Source: CAZDBA01 sp965224765
GTDB lineage: Bacteria > Planctomycetota > Planctomycetia > Pirellulales > Pirellulaceae
Reading direction: 5' to 3'
NCBI GenBank assembly: GCA_965224765.1
Contig: CBDDAC010000014.1
Coordinates: forward strand, 186,001 to 250,000
Length of the DNA: 64,000 bases
The notes below the pieces were generated by a model. The model did no database searches, was not told where the DNA came from, and saw nothing but the letters and a program-made list of their open reading frames with translations. Shown here piece after piece: positions 1 to 9,370 of the stretch (position 1 is the first letter of the stretch; each line of letters opens with the position of its first letter). The translations under genes and the position numbers were made by a program.

Positions 1-12
1 AAACCCAAAAAG

Positions 13-1730
13 CTACGATTGAGCGATCGCGTTGCGTGCACCGACGGTGGCTTCCACGGTTTCAAGTAACTGGTCCAGCCGAAACGGTTGTAGAGAATTG
101 CTCCGGCGCGAAGTCCGGCTTGTCGCGCCTTCACGATCGAATGACCAGGATCGTAACCGAAGCCGGTCATCAAGATCAACGGCGGATGTTCACAAGTTTC
201 CTTCATCTTAAGCAGAAGGTCGTATCCACTAATGTCAGGTAGACGAATATCTGCAATCACCGCGTGGTAACATTCTTCAGGATCACAGGTTTGCATCATC
301 AACAGGGATTCTTTACCTAGCTGGGCAGTCTCAACCACACAACCATACTTTTCGAGCAATTGATGAGCCGATTCTCGAACTTGCTGGTCGGAGTCAATCA
401 CAAGCACTCGACGTCCACGTAAAGACGGACGTTTGACGACATGAATTCCAGCGGGAACCGTTTCAGCCGGAGCCATCGTTTCACCCACCTTTTGAATCAC
501 GTCTTTGATTTCACGGGCATTTTTCAAAATGCTGCGGAGACGTTCGACGACCTTGGGGTCGTGGCCGATGTATTTTTCAATGACCGAGACCGTATCGCAC
601 AGGATGGAATCGATCGGCAATGCAACAGCACTGTGGATTGCTTCGACGCTTTGTTGGGCGGCATTGTTTTTCTGTGCGACAAGCAATTCAAGGGTGTTTA
701 ACGATACCGCAACGTCGCGGGCAAAAGCTTCCAAAAACCTAAGGTCGCTTTCCGTGAACGCGCCGACTTCGGGGCGTTCTACATTGAAGGATCCGATGAC
801 TTTATCGTGATAAAGAAGTGGAACGGTCAGAGAACTTTTTGCCCCCATCAACCCGTCCAGGTAGAGCGGGTCATTTGTTGTGTCGACACACATGTAGCTG
901 GAGCCCGTTGCGGTGACGTATCCCGTAACGCCATTGTTTTCGGCTTCTGCGTACAAGGGCTGTTTACTTGCATCCGAGTCGATGCCCTCACTCAATAGAG
1001 GAACCAGCAGTCCAGTCTTTTGATCGAGCAAGCGAATTTCAACAACATCGAAGTCCAGCAAATCCTTTGTGTAGTACAGGATGTTTTGCTTTAACAATTC
1101 GATCCGCTGATCGATTTCCATCTCGAAGATTTCTTGAGGAGTCAGGTCGGCGAGAGCCATTCCGGCTTCGTGAAGCGCTTGAAGCTTTTGGCGCTCGAAG
1201 GTTGTCTGGGTTGTGTCGACCAGTGTGATGACTAGGCAAACCACTTCTCCGTCGTTGTCGTAAATAGGGGCGACGTTCAATCGGAAGAAACGATCAGCCT
1301 GTTGAAGAGTTGCACAGCAGTGTTTTTTCCGTTGGACGGCGGTATCCAAAGGGCTGGCATCCGTACCGCAAATGATTGGTTTTTCGATCGCTTCATAAAA
1401 ATTAAGGCCGACCAGAGTTCTTGGGGAAACCATTTGGTTTAGCCTTGGATTGTTCCAAAGGATGTTTTTGTCGGTGTCGAGGAGAGCTAGTCCGTCAGGG
1501 ATTTGATCGAGAAGACACTGGGCCGCGATGACTTTCTGACAAATACTGGGCTTGAGTTCGTCACTGACCCCCCGTAGTTCAAAAATAATCTGATCAAAGT
1601 CAGTCCACCGATCGAGATCAATTGCGGCTGAGGGCAATCGAATATCGGTAACGTCTGGAAGGGGCTCCGCCGTTGACGAGGGTTCGCCTTTTTGGGGGAA
1701 ATCGAAATTGACTCGTAGTACCTTGGCCAC
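13..1730 (-). CDS. PAS-GAF-receiver signalling protein, reading frame broken near its C-terminus
   Basis: The product reads as a soluble sensor/regulator: a PAS-like region (about residues 60-180, 'PDGLALLDTDKNILWNN'), a GAF domain (about 205-350, with 'GAKSSLTVPLLYHDKVIGSFNVE'), then a response-regulator receiver domain (about 443-560, 'RVLVIDSDQQVRES', phosphoacceptor Asp near 491 in 'VIADIRLPD'). No kinase domain is seen. An in-frame stop lies three codons upstream of the GTG at 1730, so this GTG is the first possible start. In the given sequence the frame runs off the left edge as an unlikely tail. Adding one base near position 80 restores a normal receiver ending ('RFRLDQLLETVEATV') and a stop at 13-15. 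The gene is divergent from rsgA, and a palindrome lies 32 bp upstream of the start. The domain call is good; the exact end is uncertain. Confidence 0.75.
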
Positions 1731-2161
1731 TTCTCTTTACCGGTGACTCCAGAGAATAAAAGTTTGAATACAATTCAAACGGAAGCAAAAATGCTTCTAC
1801 CTCTAATAAGAGTCGACCATTTCGAATTGTTCAAGCTGAAAATTTACGACAGTTTGATCGGGAATTCCGATTTTTGTGAACCGAAAGCGTCCTTTAATTG
1901 TCGAAATCAATTGAATCGGAACACTAGACACCTGGCAAAGTGGAAGCGGTTGCCTCAGCCTGCCTCTAAGGGGAGTCAGGATAACCTTGGCGAACCCCTC
2001 AGCAGCGATGTGTTTGGAGTCCGTTCGAGAATTTGAAACAACGACCCGTAAGAACTTTCAAAAAAAAAACACGAGAGTGTACGCGTGCATGTTCGTATGG
2101 GGTCGGATAAGTTTAACTAGAAGCAACAAATCTCCAATTTGGCGAACTCGTTTCGTCGACA
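1731..2161. other. Divergent intergenic region
   Basis: This 431-bp stretch separates the PAS-GAF-receiver gene (minus) from rsgA (plus). Apart from the palindrome at 1762-1780 I see no gene, RNA or repeat in it. The short reading frames here have no protein-like composition. Confidence 0.5.
1762..1780. promoter_or_regulatory. Perfect inverted repeat, possible operator
   Basis: GTTTGAAT-aca-ATTCAAAC is a perfect 8-bp inverted repeat with a 3-bp spacer. It begins 32 bp upstream of the GTG start of the PAS-GAF-receiver gene, in the divergent region shared with rsgA. Size and symmetry suit a dimeric regulator site, but no regulator can be assigned. Confidence 0.35.
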
Positions 2162-3293
2162 ATGTGGCAAAAGAAAAAAAAGAAATCGAAGGTGCGAGCG
2201 GAATTTCGCAAGCGACACGAATCGCGGCGGCGCGAGAAAGATCTAACTCGACGCTATCAGGAATCCGACAACGAACTCGATGAGATTCGGCAATCGGAGC
2301 GCGTGAGTGGTAAAGGCAATTTGACTCGCAAGCGGACAATCAAAGGCTCTAACTCCAAGGACGAGAATGCCGGCTTTCAAGTTGATTTGGATGTTGATCC
2401 AGAAAACACATTGGCCGGCCGTGTGCTCCGAATGCACGGTTTGAATTCCATCGTTCGAACGGAACGAGGTGATTTTACTTGTAGCGTTCGAGGTATTCTG
2501 AAGTCATTGGCGACTGATCTCCAAAACGTGGTGGTCACCGGCGACTATGTCACGATCCCAGACAGGAAGCGAAGATCAGGCGGTGATCGTGCGTGTGGAG
2601 CCGAGGGCAAACGCGATCAATCGAACCAGCAGAAACCGTCAGCAGATTATTGCCTCGAATGTGGAACTAGGGATCATCGTTGGCAGTGCAGCTCAGCCGA
2701 CTCTCAAGCCCAATTTGATTGACCGATTTTTGATGTCGATTGAAAGAGTTGATATCCAGCCAATCATTGTGATCAATAAAACAGATTTGGTTGATACCGC
2801 AGAACTGCAACCGATCGTGGGAGTTTGGGGACAACTTGGCTATCCCGTCTTGCTGGTTTCGGCAGTTACGGGACAGGGGATCGATCGTTTGCGGGCTCTG
2901 GTTGCCGAAAAAGATAGTGTGGTCACGGGGCAAAGTGGAGTGGGGAAATCATCGATTCTCAACGCGATCCAGGAGGGACTCAGTTTGCGTGTTGGGCGAG
3001 TCAGCAGCGAAAACGACAAGGGGCGGCATACAACAACCGCTGCCGAGTTGATTCCGCTTGAAATCGGCGGGCACATCGTGGATACGCCCGGCATTCGCCA
3101 ATTTCAACTGTGGGATATTATATCCGAGGAAGTGGCAGGGATGTTTCGAGACATTCGTCCCTTTATCAACCTTTGCCGGTATCCCGATTGCACTCATACC
3201 CACGAAGAACAATGTGGAGTGAAAGACGCAGTCGCGGATGGGTTGGTTGATCTCCGACGCTACGAAAGCTTTTGCCAGATTTGCGAAACTTAA
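2162..3293 (+). pseudogene. rsgA: Ribosome small-subunit-dependent GTPase RsgA, frame broken by one extra base
   Basis: RsgA is a circularly permuted GTPase that acts in late 30S ribosome maturation. The N-terminal part (2162 to about 2556) has a basic lead and an OB-fold region ending 'VVTGDYVTI'. The GTPase part continues in the next frame from about 2560: 'NKTD' (G4), 'VSA' (G5), 'GQSGVGKSS' (G1), 'DTPG' (G3), in the permuted order typical of RsgA, then the zinc-binding segment 'CRYPDCTHTHEEQC'. Removing one C from the CCC run at about 2559-2561 joins the halves as 'VTIQTGSEDQAVIVRVEPR'. This is either a real mutation, a frameshifting site or a sequence error. The zinc domain and C-terminus look complete. 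Confidence 0.9.
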
Positions 3294-3333
3294 TCGGGTT
3301 CAGTTGTATATCGAGTGGTTTATGACCTGAACA

Positions 3334-3363
3334 AGCAGCCCTAGTCTCTGGCTCGGGGCTGCT
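3334..3363. terminator. Hairpin between convergent genes
   Basis: AGCAGCCC and GGGCTGCT form an 8-bp perfect stem with a 14-nt loop, 40 bp after the rsgA stop and 44 bp before the stop of the convergent secreted-protein gene. There is no clear U-tract. A bidirectional terminator is inferred from its placement. Confidence 0.4.
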
Positions 3364-3407
3364 AATTCGGGTGAGTGTGTCTCGCTCGTCTCAAGTTTTG
3401 CATGGGG

Positions 3408-4136
3408 TTATCGTTCGGCAAGCATGCGGGCCATTTTTTTCATCAAAGCGCTTTGCCCATTGGATTGATAAAGTTCAGTTACAAAACTTCGTACAAGTTT
3501 TGAATCTTGGTCCAGCAAACGTTTGGCCACTTCGTCCTCTTTGATCTTTTTCGCCAATTGCTCGATGGAAATTTTCAGTCCTGTTTCCACGCCCGTTTTA
3601 CGAGTTAGCTTGGAGTAGAGGATCGCCAGCTCTTCGATTTCGATGCGGTAAGTAGCGTATCTGGACTTCAACAACGGTTCTGGCCATTTGATTTCCCAGT
3701 CTGCCCTTGATGAACTTTGCTTGGCCACTCGTTCCATCGAGCGCCTTATCGCTCGTTGTTCACGCAATCGTTCTTTTTCTCTGTCTTTCTCAGCTCGGCG
3801 TTCCAGTCGGTATTGGGCAACTCGAAGTTGATTGTCGATGTAGGCGCCACGCGCAAGTTCGTACTCTTTTGTGGCTTGGGCGTTGAGGAAGTTCGCTTCG
3901 CCAACGCCGCGAACTAAATCACTGTAGCCACGCAGCGCACCTTCCTGAGGCGTCAAGGAACGTGGGAACGATCCGAATCCGCCGCTTGAGAGCCCGCCTC
4001 CTCCGCCACCACTTCCCGCGGAACCGCCGGAAGAAGAAACAGGATTTCGCGAACCTGATTGTGCTGTCGCCGCGCCGGACATCAGAAGCATGCCAAGGAC
4101 CGCCATTGACGCAAGTAGTTGTTTTGTAAATCTCAT
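3408..4136 (-). CDS. Secreted coiled-coil protein of unknown function
   Basis: I do not recognise this 242-residue protein. It starts with a clear Sec signal peptide ('KQLLASMAVLGMLLMSGAATAQS', cleavage after AQ or ATA), followed by a low-complexity Gly/Ser linker (about residues 27-55). A highly charged, probably coiled-coil segment follows ('YRLERRAEKDREKERLREQRAIRR', about 108-135), then a helical C-terminal region. It most likely sits in the periplasm. It is monocistronic, convergent with rsgA and divergent from rimO. Confidence 0.75.
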   Translation of the reverse strand: MRFTKQLLASMAVLGMLLMSGAATAQSGSRNPVSSSGGSAGSGGGGGGLSSGGFGSFPRSLTPQEGALRGYSDLVRGVGEANFLNAQATKEYELARGAYIDNQLRVAQYRLERRAEKDREKERLREQRAIRRSMERVAKQSSSRADWEIKWPEPLLKSRYATYRIEIEELAILYSKLTRKTGVETGLKISIEQLAKKIKEDEVAKRLLDQDSKLVRSFVTELYQSNGQSALMKKMARMLAER

Positions 4137-4689
4137 CTGTAACCCTTTGTTCCAATTTGATCCCGAATGGCCAAAGCCGTTGATTTGTTCAACTGCGGAT
4201 TCGACGCGGGGAGTCGCTTTAGGCTTACGAAATGATTTGAATAAATATTGGCAGCGGTTGTTTTGGGAAGAAGTTTACCAACGAACACGATCGTTCAAAA
4301 AATCGAAGTGACCAAGACAGTTGGTCGATGGGAATCGCCAATAGACTCGGTCGGAGCGGTGCTTATCTGGCTGAGTAGGCCAGAGTTATTGATGCCAATT
4401 CCTGACAAGCATTGGGCGGGCAATCATGGGCAGAACGTGAATTCGGATTTTGCGTCTGCGGTACGATTCGGGGCCTCAGCCGGAACTTCGGAGTCGAGGG
4501 AGCATTGGGTTAAGCCGCTCAAAGCCTGTGTGAGTGTCATTGGCGGTTGCGAGCCTCCGCAATCTAGGGATCAGCCTTGCGGTGTTCAGGCACTCACTTT
4601 TGCCGAACTCGTATTTCGACTCGTTTTTTGGCGAGTCATGGGGTACGATTCAGGCTTGAATTTGAGGACATTCCGCCAAGGCTGAAAAC
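4137..4689. other. Intergenic region upstream of rimO
   Basis: This 553-bp region lies between two divergent genes. A 145-codon open frame at 4248-4685 has no recognisable domain and an odd, unstructured composition, so I do not call it. No riboswitch-like fold or repeat was recognised. Confidence 0.4.
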
Positions 4690-6081
4690 TTGACAACGAC
4701 TTACAAAAAACAAGACAACAATCCAGATTACAAAGGCCGCTACGCCTTTATCAGTCTTGGCTGCCCAAAGAATACTGTGGATAGCGAACGGATGATGGGA
4801 TTGCTCAAACTTGATGGTTATGAGTTGGTTGCCAATCCCGAAGAGAGTGACTTCGTCGTTGTGAATACTTGTGGGTTCATCGAGCAGGCTCGCAAAGAAT
4901 CTTACGCGGCAATTGACGAAATGCTTGAACTCAAACGGGCAGGGAAAACTCAAGGAGTCATCGTTTCTGGCTGCCTTGCCGAGCGTCAAAAAGAGGACAT
5001 GCTGCGGGAGCGACCCGATATCGATTCGCTGGTTGGAGTTTTTGGTCGAGAAGAGATTACTAGTCTTGCCGATCGAATGGTTGGCGATCTACGAGAACAA
5101 AGAACGGTTTTTCAACCCGCTCCAATTCGCGCGCTGCCGGATACAGATCGTCTGCGAATTACGCCACAGCATTTTGCCTATTTGAAAATCTCAGAAGGCT
5201 GTGATCGACTTTGTACTTTTTGTGCAATTCCCCAAATGCGTGGCAAGCATGCGACCAAGCCTATCGAGAACGTAATTGCCGAAGCCAAGCAGTTGGCCGA
5301 GAGTGGTGTTCGAGAATTGATTGTGGTCGCCCAGGACACTACCTATTATGGAATGGACCTGTATGGCGAACCGCGACTTACCGAGTTGTTGACCGAGTTG
5401 AATCAGGTAGAGGGGCTCGACTGGATTCGCTTGATGTACTTCTATCCAATGTACATTGATGATCGTTTGATCGATACGATCGCCAGCAGTGACAAGATCC
5501 TGCCTTACATTGATATGCCGCTTCAGCATGCCGATGACAAAATGTTGAAGCGAATGGCTCGACGAGTCAATCGTGCGGACACCGAATCTCAAATTGAAAA
5601 AATGCGTGAGAAGATCGATTCGCTTGTTTTGCGAACGACGTTCATTACCGGCTTCCCCGGCGAAACGGACGAACAGTTTCAGACGCTTGTTGAGTTCGTT
5701 CAAAAGCACAAATTTGAGCGGATGGGAGTGTTTACCTACTCTTACGAAGGCTCAACACCAAGTGCCAAGCTTCCGGATCATGTTTCTGATGAAGTCATGA
5801 ACCGGCGCCGAGATGAACTGATGGCCGTTCAGCAGGAGATCATGTTTGAGTACAACAAGTCGTTGGTTGGAAAACAGATCGATGTAATCATCGATGCCCC
5901 AGTCGCTGATCAACCCGGAGTATGGGTCGGCCGCACCAAGGGAGATGCTCCTGATGTGGATGGATGCGTTTTCGTTACCCAGACAGACGCGCCTCTGGCG
6001 ATGGGGAAAATCGTAGAGTGCGAAGTCGTTCAAGCAGCTGAATACGATTTGGTCGCCGCCGCAATTGGACAGCCTCGATAG
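4690..6081 (+). CDS. rimO: Ribosomal protein S12 methylthiotransferase RimO
   Basis: RimO is a radical-SAM enzyme that adds a methylthio group to a conserved Asp of ribosomal protein S12. All three parts are visible. The N-terminal MTTase domain carries cluster cysteines C25 ('SLGCPKN'), C61 ('NTCGF') and C95 ('SGCLAE'). The radical-SAM core has CxxxCxxC at C171, C175 and C178 ('CDRLCTFC'). A TRAM domain follows (about 380-455, 'LVGKQIDVIIDAP'). Length (463 aa) suits the family, with a short extra N-terminal lead. The start is a TTG preceded by AAGG at a 10-bp spacing. It is followed at once by pgsA in the same direction, so the two are probably co-transcribed. Confidence 0.95.
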   Translation: MTTTYKKQDNNPDYKGRYAFISLGCPKNTVDSERMMGLLKLDGYELVANPEESDFVVVNTCGFIEQARKESYAAIDEMLELKRAGKTQGVIVSGCLAERQKEDMLRERPDIDSLVGVFGREEITSLADRMVGDLREQRTVFQPAPIRALPDTDRLRITPQHFAYLKISEGCDRLCTFCAIPQMRGKHATKPIENVIAEAKQLAESGVRELIVVAQDTTYYGMDLYGEPRLTELLTELNQVEGLDWIRLMYFYPMYIDDRLIDTIASSDKILPYIDMPLQHADDKMLKRMARRVNRADTESQIEKMREKIDSLVLRTTFITGFPGETDEQFQTLVEFVQKHKFERMGVFTYSYEGSTPSAKLPDHVSDEVMNRRRDELMAVQQEIMFEYNKSLVGKQIDVIIDAPVADQPGVWVGRTKGDAPDVDGCVFVTQTDAPLAMGKIVECEVVQAAEYDLVAAAIGQPR

Positions 6082-6092
6082 GAGCAAGAACC

Positions 6093-6716
6093 ATTTCAAA
6101 TTCCCCTTCCAATACGGCCCGCAACGAAGTAGTCAACGTTCCCAATATCATTTCGGCATCAAGGTTGTTGCTGGCGGTGGTTTTGATCGTGTTGATTCCG
6201 CTTGGTTACTACTGGTCTTCGTTGGTCATTTTTGTGGTCGCTGCTGGAACAGATTGGGTCGACGGTTGGTGGGCTCGCAAGTTCGATCAAGTCACTCAGG
6301 TGGGGCGGATTCTGGATTCGTTTTGCGACAAGATTGTGATCCTTGGAACTTTCATCATGCTGGCCGAAGCGATGAAAGGTGAGTTTGAGTGGTACACGCG
6401 GATTACTGGCTGGATGGCTACGTTGGTGCTTGGCCGAGAGATGTTGGTCACAGCTCTTCGTAGCTTTATTGAGAATGCGGGCGGTGATTTCTCCGCAAAA
6501 ATGGCTGGGAAAATCAAATTTGTACTGCAATGTGTTGCTGCGACGCTTTGTCTTTGGATGCTTGCCAAAAAGGCGGGCGGTGAGACGGTTTCCAATATCG
6601 AACTGAATATCATGGCGCTGGCGATCTGGTTGGCGCTGCTGTCTACCGTGTATTCAGGTGCGGGGTACATCATCGCTGCCGCCAAGTTCATCTCCCAGGC
6701 AGCGCTACAAAAGTAA
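6093..6716 (+). CDS. pgsA: CDP-diacylglycerol-glycerol-3-phosphate 3-phosphatidyltransferase, apparent AUU start
   Basis: PgsA is a membrane enzyme making phosphatidylglycerophosphate from CDP-diacylglycerol and glycerol-3-phosphate. The CDP-alcohol phosphatidyltransferase motif is present as 'DWVDGWWAR' and, further on, 'GRILDSFCDK', with several transmembrane helices. The conserved N-terminus 'VNVPNIISASRLLL' lies upstream of the first standard start in frame (TTG 6165), so that start would truncate the protein. Between the upstream stop (6039) and 6165 there is no ATG, GTG or TTG in frame. ATT at 6093 has a perfect GGAG 8 nt before it and gives 'xSNSPSNTARNEVVNVPNII'. An AUU start is therefore inferred. 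The gene begins 11 bp after the rimO stop. Confidence 0.85.
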   Translation: MSNSPSNTARNEVVNVPNIISASRLLLAVVLIVLIPLGYYWSSLVIFVVAAGTDWVDGWWARKFDQVTQVGRILDSFCDKIVILGTFIMLAEAMKGEFEWYTRITGWMATLVLGREMLVTALRSFIENAGGDFSAKMAGKIKFVLQCVAATLCLWMLAKKAGGETVSNIELNIMALAIWLALLSTVYSGAGYIIAAAKFISQAALQK

Positions 6717-6733
6717 CTTCTTAGAATGCTTCG

Positions 6734-7693
6734 ATGATCAACCAAATCAATATGGCGTTCTGGGCGGCATTGGCCGCTGCGAGTGTGGCACTTTGGATCC
6801 TTGTGTTTCGCAAATTGGCCAAGGGAATTGCACCCTTGGAAAACCGCAAACGAGATCCAAGTCCGTTGGGGTTTCTGGACGTATTAGTCGTCTTTGGTGC
6901 CGTTTGGGCAGTTGCACCGTCGATTGCGTTTCAGGTTCTACGTTGGATGGGCGTGTCGGTTTTGGGTGAAGACACTCCCGTTGAAGATCGTTCGATGATT
7001 CTGCTGGTTGTGAGTGGGTTGCAGTTACTCGCGACGTTTGGGTGCATGTTATTCTTTTGGCTGAGATATCGCAGGTGCTCCTCTTTCGGTTGGCAGAAGC
7101 GATTTTGGAAACTGGATCTTCGAACCGGAATGATTTGGTTTGTTTTGATTGTGCCCCCAGTGATGTTGGTGCAAATTTTGGCGAGTTGGTGGATCGCCTA
7201 TTCGCATACCACGCTTGACACGCTCAAAGAGTCGCAGTCTTCCTTTCAGATTGCAACGACCTGGTTCAGTGCGGTCCTCGTTGCGCCGATTATCGAAGAG
7301 TTTTTCTTTCGCGGCATACTACAAGGCTGGATACAACGACTGGGAAACACCGAACCGAATGAATTTGGGAATTTGGTCATGGGCGGTGATTTTTCAAATC
7401 AATTCGTATCGACCAAAGGCGATGGAGTCGAACCTGGTAAATCTTTGTTTGACAGTCAGGTCTTCTTTGATTCATCGCTGCGGTGGATTCCCATATTGGT
7501 ATCGGCTTTGCTCTTTGCGGTGGTGCACATTGGGCAAGGTGGAGCGCCTTATTCGCTGTTTTTCCTGGCAGTCGGACTCGGGTACCTTTATCGGCAAACG
7601 GGTAGCATTATCCCCTGCATTGTCGTGCATGTTCTGCTTAACTTTCAGACCATGTTCTGGGTCACACTGGCGAATGCCACCAACGGAACTTGA
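6734..7693 (+). CDS. CPBP-family intramembrane protease
   Basis: This is a multi-pass membrane protein (319 aa) of the CPBP (CAAX protease and bacteriocin-processing) family, glutamate-dependent intramembrane peptidases. The signature motifs are in order: 'EEFFFRG' (EExxxR, about residue 190), 'VVHIGQG' and 'VVHVLLNF' (HxxxN, near 302). An insertion of about 45 residues ('NTEPNEFGNLVMGGDFSNQF' and on) sits after motif 1 and is longer than in typical members. It begins 17 bp after pgsA and probably belongs to the same transcript. Substrate unknown. A second member of the family lies at 39141-39860. Confidence 0.88.
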   Translation: MINQINMAFWAALAAASVALWILVFRKLAKGIAPLENRKRDPSPLGFLDVLVVFGAVWAVAPSIAFQVLRWMGVSVLGEDTPVEDRSMILLVVSGLQLLATFGCMLFFWLRYRRCSSFGWQKRFWKLDLRTGMIWFVLIVPPVMLVQILASWWIAYSHTTLDTLKESQSSFQIATTWFSAVLVAPIIEEFFFRGILQGWIQRLGNTEPNEFGNLVMGGDFSNQFVSTKGDGVEPGKSLFDSQVFFDSSLRWIPILVSALLFAVVHIGQGGAPYSLFFLAVGLGYLYRQTGSIIPCIVVHVLLNFQTMFWVTLANATNGT

Positions 7694-7791
7694 CCGAAAA
7701 ATTGGCAATTGTCGCAATCGAAATGGGCTCGCCCCATGGCGGGAATCGATCTAAGAACGAAATAAACACTGCTTTGAGAATAGGTTGTTAG

Positions 7792-8877
7792 ATGGCTTTG
7801 GGAATCGGGATCATAGGCTGTGGAATGATTGCACACTTCCATGCCAAGGCACTTGCGGAGATTCGTGGTGTCAAATTGGTCGCGTGTTTTAATCGGGGCC
7901 GCGAGCGTGCGGAGGAATTTGCCAAGGCGTATGATTGCACCGTCTACGACACCGTCGGTGGGCTTCTCGCGGATCCAAACGTTGACGTGGTTTCTATCTG
8001 CACGCCGAGTGGTGCCCACATGGAACCGGCGGTTGCAGCGGCAAATGCCGGCAAACATGTGATTATTGAAAAGCCCTTAGATATTACGCTGAAACGTTGC
8101 GACGCGATCATCAACGCCTGCGAAAAGAATCAAGTTGTCTTGAGCACGATTTTTCCATCAAGATTTCATCCCAGTTCTCAGCTGTTGAAGAAGGCTATTG
8201 ATGCAGGCCGTTTTGGAACGCTGAGTCTTGGCGACGCCTACGTGAAATGGTTTCGGACACAGGAGTATTACGACAGTGGTGCGTGGCGAGGGACATGGGA
8301 GTTAGACGGAGGAGGCGCGTTGATGAACCAAGCCATCCATTGTGTCGACTTGTTGACTTGGTTGATGGGGCCCGTAGACCAGTTGTCGGCACATACGGCA
8401 ACATTGGCTCACGATCGAATCGAAGTCGAAGATGCCGCGACGGCTTCAATTCGTTTTCAAAACGGTGCGCTGGGATCGATCGAAGCAACGACAGCTGCAT
8501 TTCCTGGTGCCCTGAAAAAGATCGAAATTTATGGCTCGACAGGGGCTGCGGTGATCGAAGACGAGGCCATCAAGACTTGGGAGTTTGCCAAGATGACTGC
8601 TGCGGACCGCAAGATCGCGGCGAAGTATGCAAGTGCCAACGAAACGGGAGGCGGCGCAAGCGACCCTTCTGCGATCGGTCATGCGGCTCATGCGATGCAG
8701 TTTCGTGATTTCTTCAAAGCCATCAAGACGGGAAGTCAGCCCTTGGTTGATGGACACGAAGGAAGACGCAGTGTTGAGATCATTCTTGCGATCTACAGGG
8801 CTGCAGAAACGGGCAAGTCGATAACACTTCCGCTCGCCAAAGATCCAATCCTGAAAGCCCGCAAGAAAAAGCAATAA
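7792..8877 (+). CDS. Gfo/Idh/MocA-family NAD(P)-dependent oxidoreductase
   Basis: The 361-residue product has an N-terminal Rossmann fold ('GIGIIGCGMIA', residues 4-14), the family EKP motif at 93-95 that places the catalytic/cofactor Lys, and the C-terminal alpha/beta domain with 'GGGALMNQAIHCVDLLTWLMG', whose His is the usual catalytic position. Members oxidise or reduce sugars, inositols and related polyols; the substrate cannot be read from sequence. No signal peptide is present, so it is probably cytoplasmic, unlike the many Tat-exported planctomycete members. It is 98 bp downstream of the CPBP gene. Confidence 0.92.
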   Translation: MALGIGIIGCGMIAHFHAKALAEIRGVKLVACFNRGRERAEEFAKAYDCTVYDTVGGLLADPNVDVVSICTPSGAHMEPAVAAANAGKHVIIEKPLDITLKRCDAIINACEKNQVVLSTIFPSRFHPSSQLLKKAIDAGRFGTLSLGDAYVKWFRTQEYYDSGAWRGTWELDGGGALMNQAIHCVDLLTWLMGPVDQLSAHTATLAHDRIEVEDAATASIRFQNGALGSIEATTAAFPGALKKIEIYGSTGAAVIEDEAIKTWEFAKMTAADRKIAAKYASANETGGGASDPSAIGHAAHAMQFRDFFKAIKTGSQPLVDGHEGRRSVEIILAIYRAAETGKSITLPLAKDPILKARKKKQ

Positions 8878-9031
8878 AACGCAATCTGTTGCTTTACCTT
8901 TGTTCCCGATTGTGCTTCGTTGAGGGTCGGCCCAAACAAAATTATGCGTTCGCCATCCCAGGGTTGGGTGGTCCCAATTTGTACTCAAACGTTTCCTTTT
9001 AAACTAGAAAGCTCCAGCTCTAATCGTCCCT

Positions 9032-9108
9032 TCTCCTCTGTGTTTTTCCCGGTGCCCTTTCGTGGTTCAAATCAAGTTACCACAGAGGTCGCGGAGGAAC
9101 ACAGAGAT
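9032..9108. repeat. Dispersed palindromic repeat, copy 1
   Basis: The arms CTCCTCTGTGTTTTTCCCGG and CGCGGAGGAACACAGAG surround a 'GTGGTTCAAATCAAGTTACCAC' type centre, giving an imperfect hairpin of roughly 75 nt. The same element occurs at 11983-12045 and 14370-14441. Copies 1 and 2 also share the flank AGCTCTAA(T/A)CGT just upstream, so homology extends beyond the palindrome. Confidence 0.75.
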
Positions 9109-9138
9109 TGGGGACTGCATCAACGATGGGCTCTCCGA

Positions 9139-9180
9139 CGGAATGAGTGGGTGAAAAGTGGTTGTTTCGCATCCTCACTC
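9139..9180. repeat. 42-bp diverged direct repeat, unit A
   Basis: Begins CGGAATGAGTGGGTGAA and ends GCATCCTCACTC. A second unit at 9329-9370 begins with the same 17 bases and ends GCATCCTCGCTC, with a more variable middle. The units are 148 bp apart. Confidence 0.7.
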
Positions 9181-9203
9181 GGGTTCCTCAGGCTTGTCGA
9201 CAC

Positions 9204-9251
9204 TTGTCACAGAGTGACAATTTCTTTTAGCCCCAGACTTTTAGTCTGGGG
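9204..9251. repeat. Two adjacent short hairpins
   Basis: TTGTCAC-aga-GTGACAA (9204-9220) is followed by CCCCAGAC-tttta-GTCTGGGG (9231-9251), both perfect. The second could act as a terminator for the upstream oxidoreductase gene, but it lies about 350 bp beyond that gene and has no T-run. Confidence 0.5.
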
Positions 9252-9328
9252 TAACATCCCACCCAAAAGCCAGAGTCGCGGGAGCGACGGCATCCGTGAT
9301 TCCACGTCCAATTTCAAGGTTCGCCCAC

Positions 9329-9370
9329 GGAATGAGTGGGTGAATACGGTTAGGTTTGCATCCTCGCTCT
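9329..9370. repeat. 42-bp diverged direct repeat, unit B
   Basis: Partner of the unit at 9139-9180. The first 17 bases are identical and the last 12 differ by one base. Confidence 0.7.

Noticed and set aside
4248..4685. 145-codon open frame upstream of rimO
   Set aside because: Low-complexity, mixed composition with no domain, and it fills a divergent promoter region; treated as chance.
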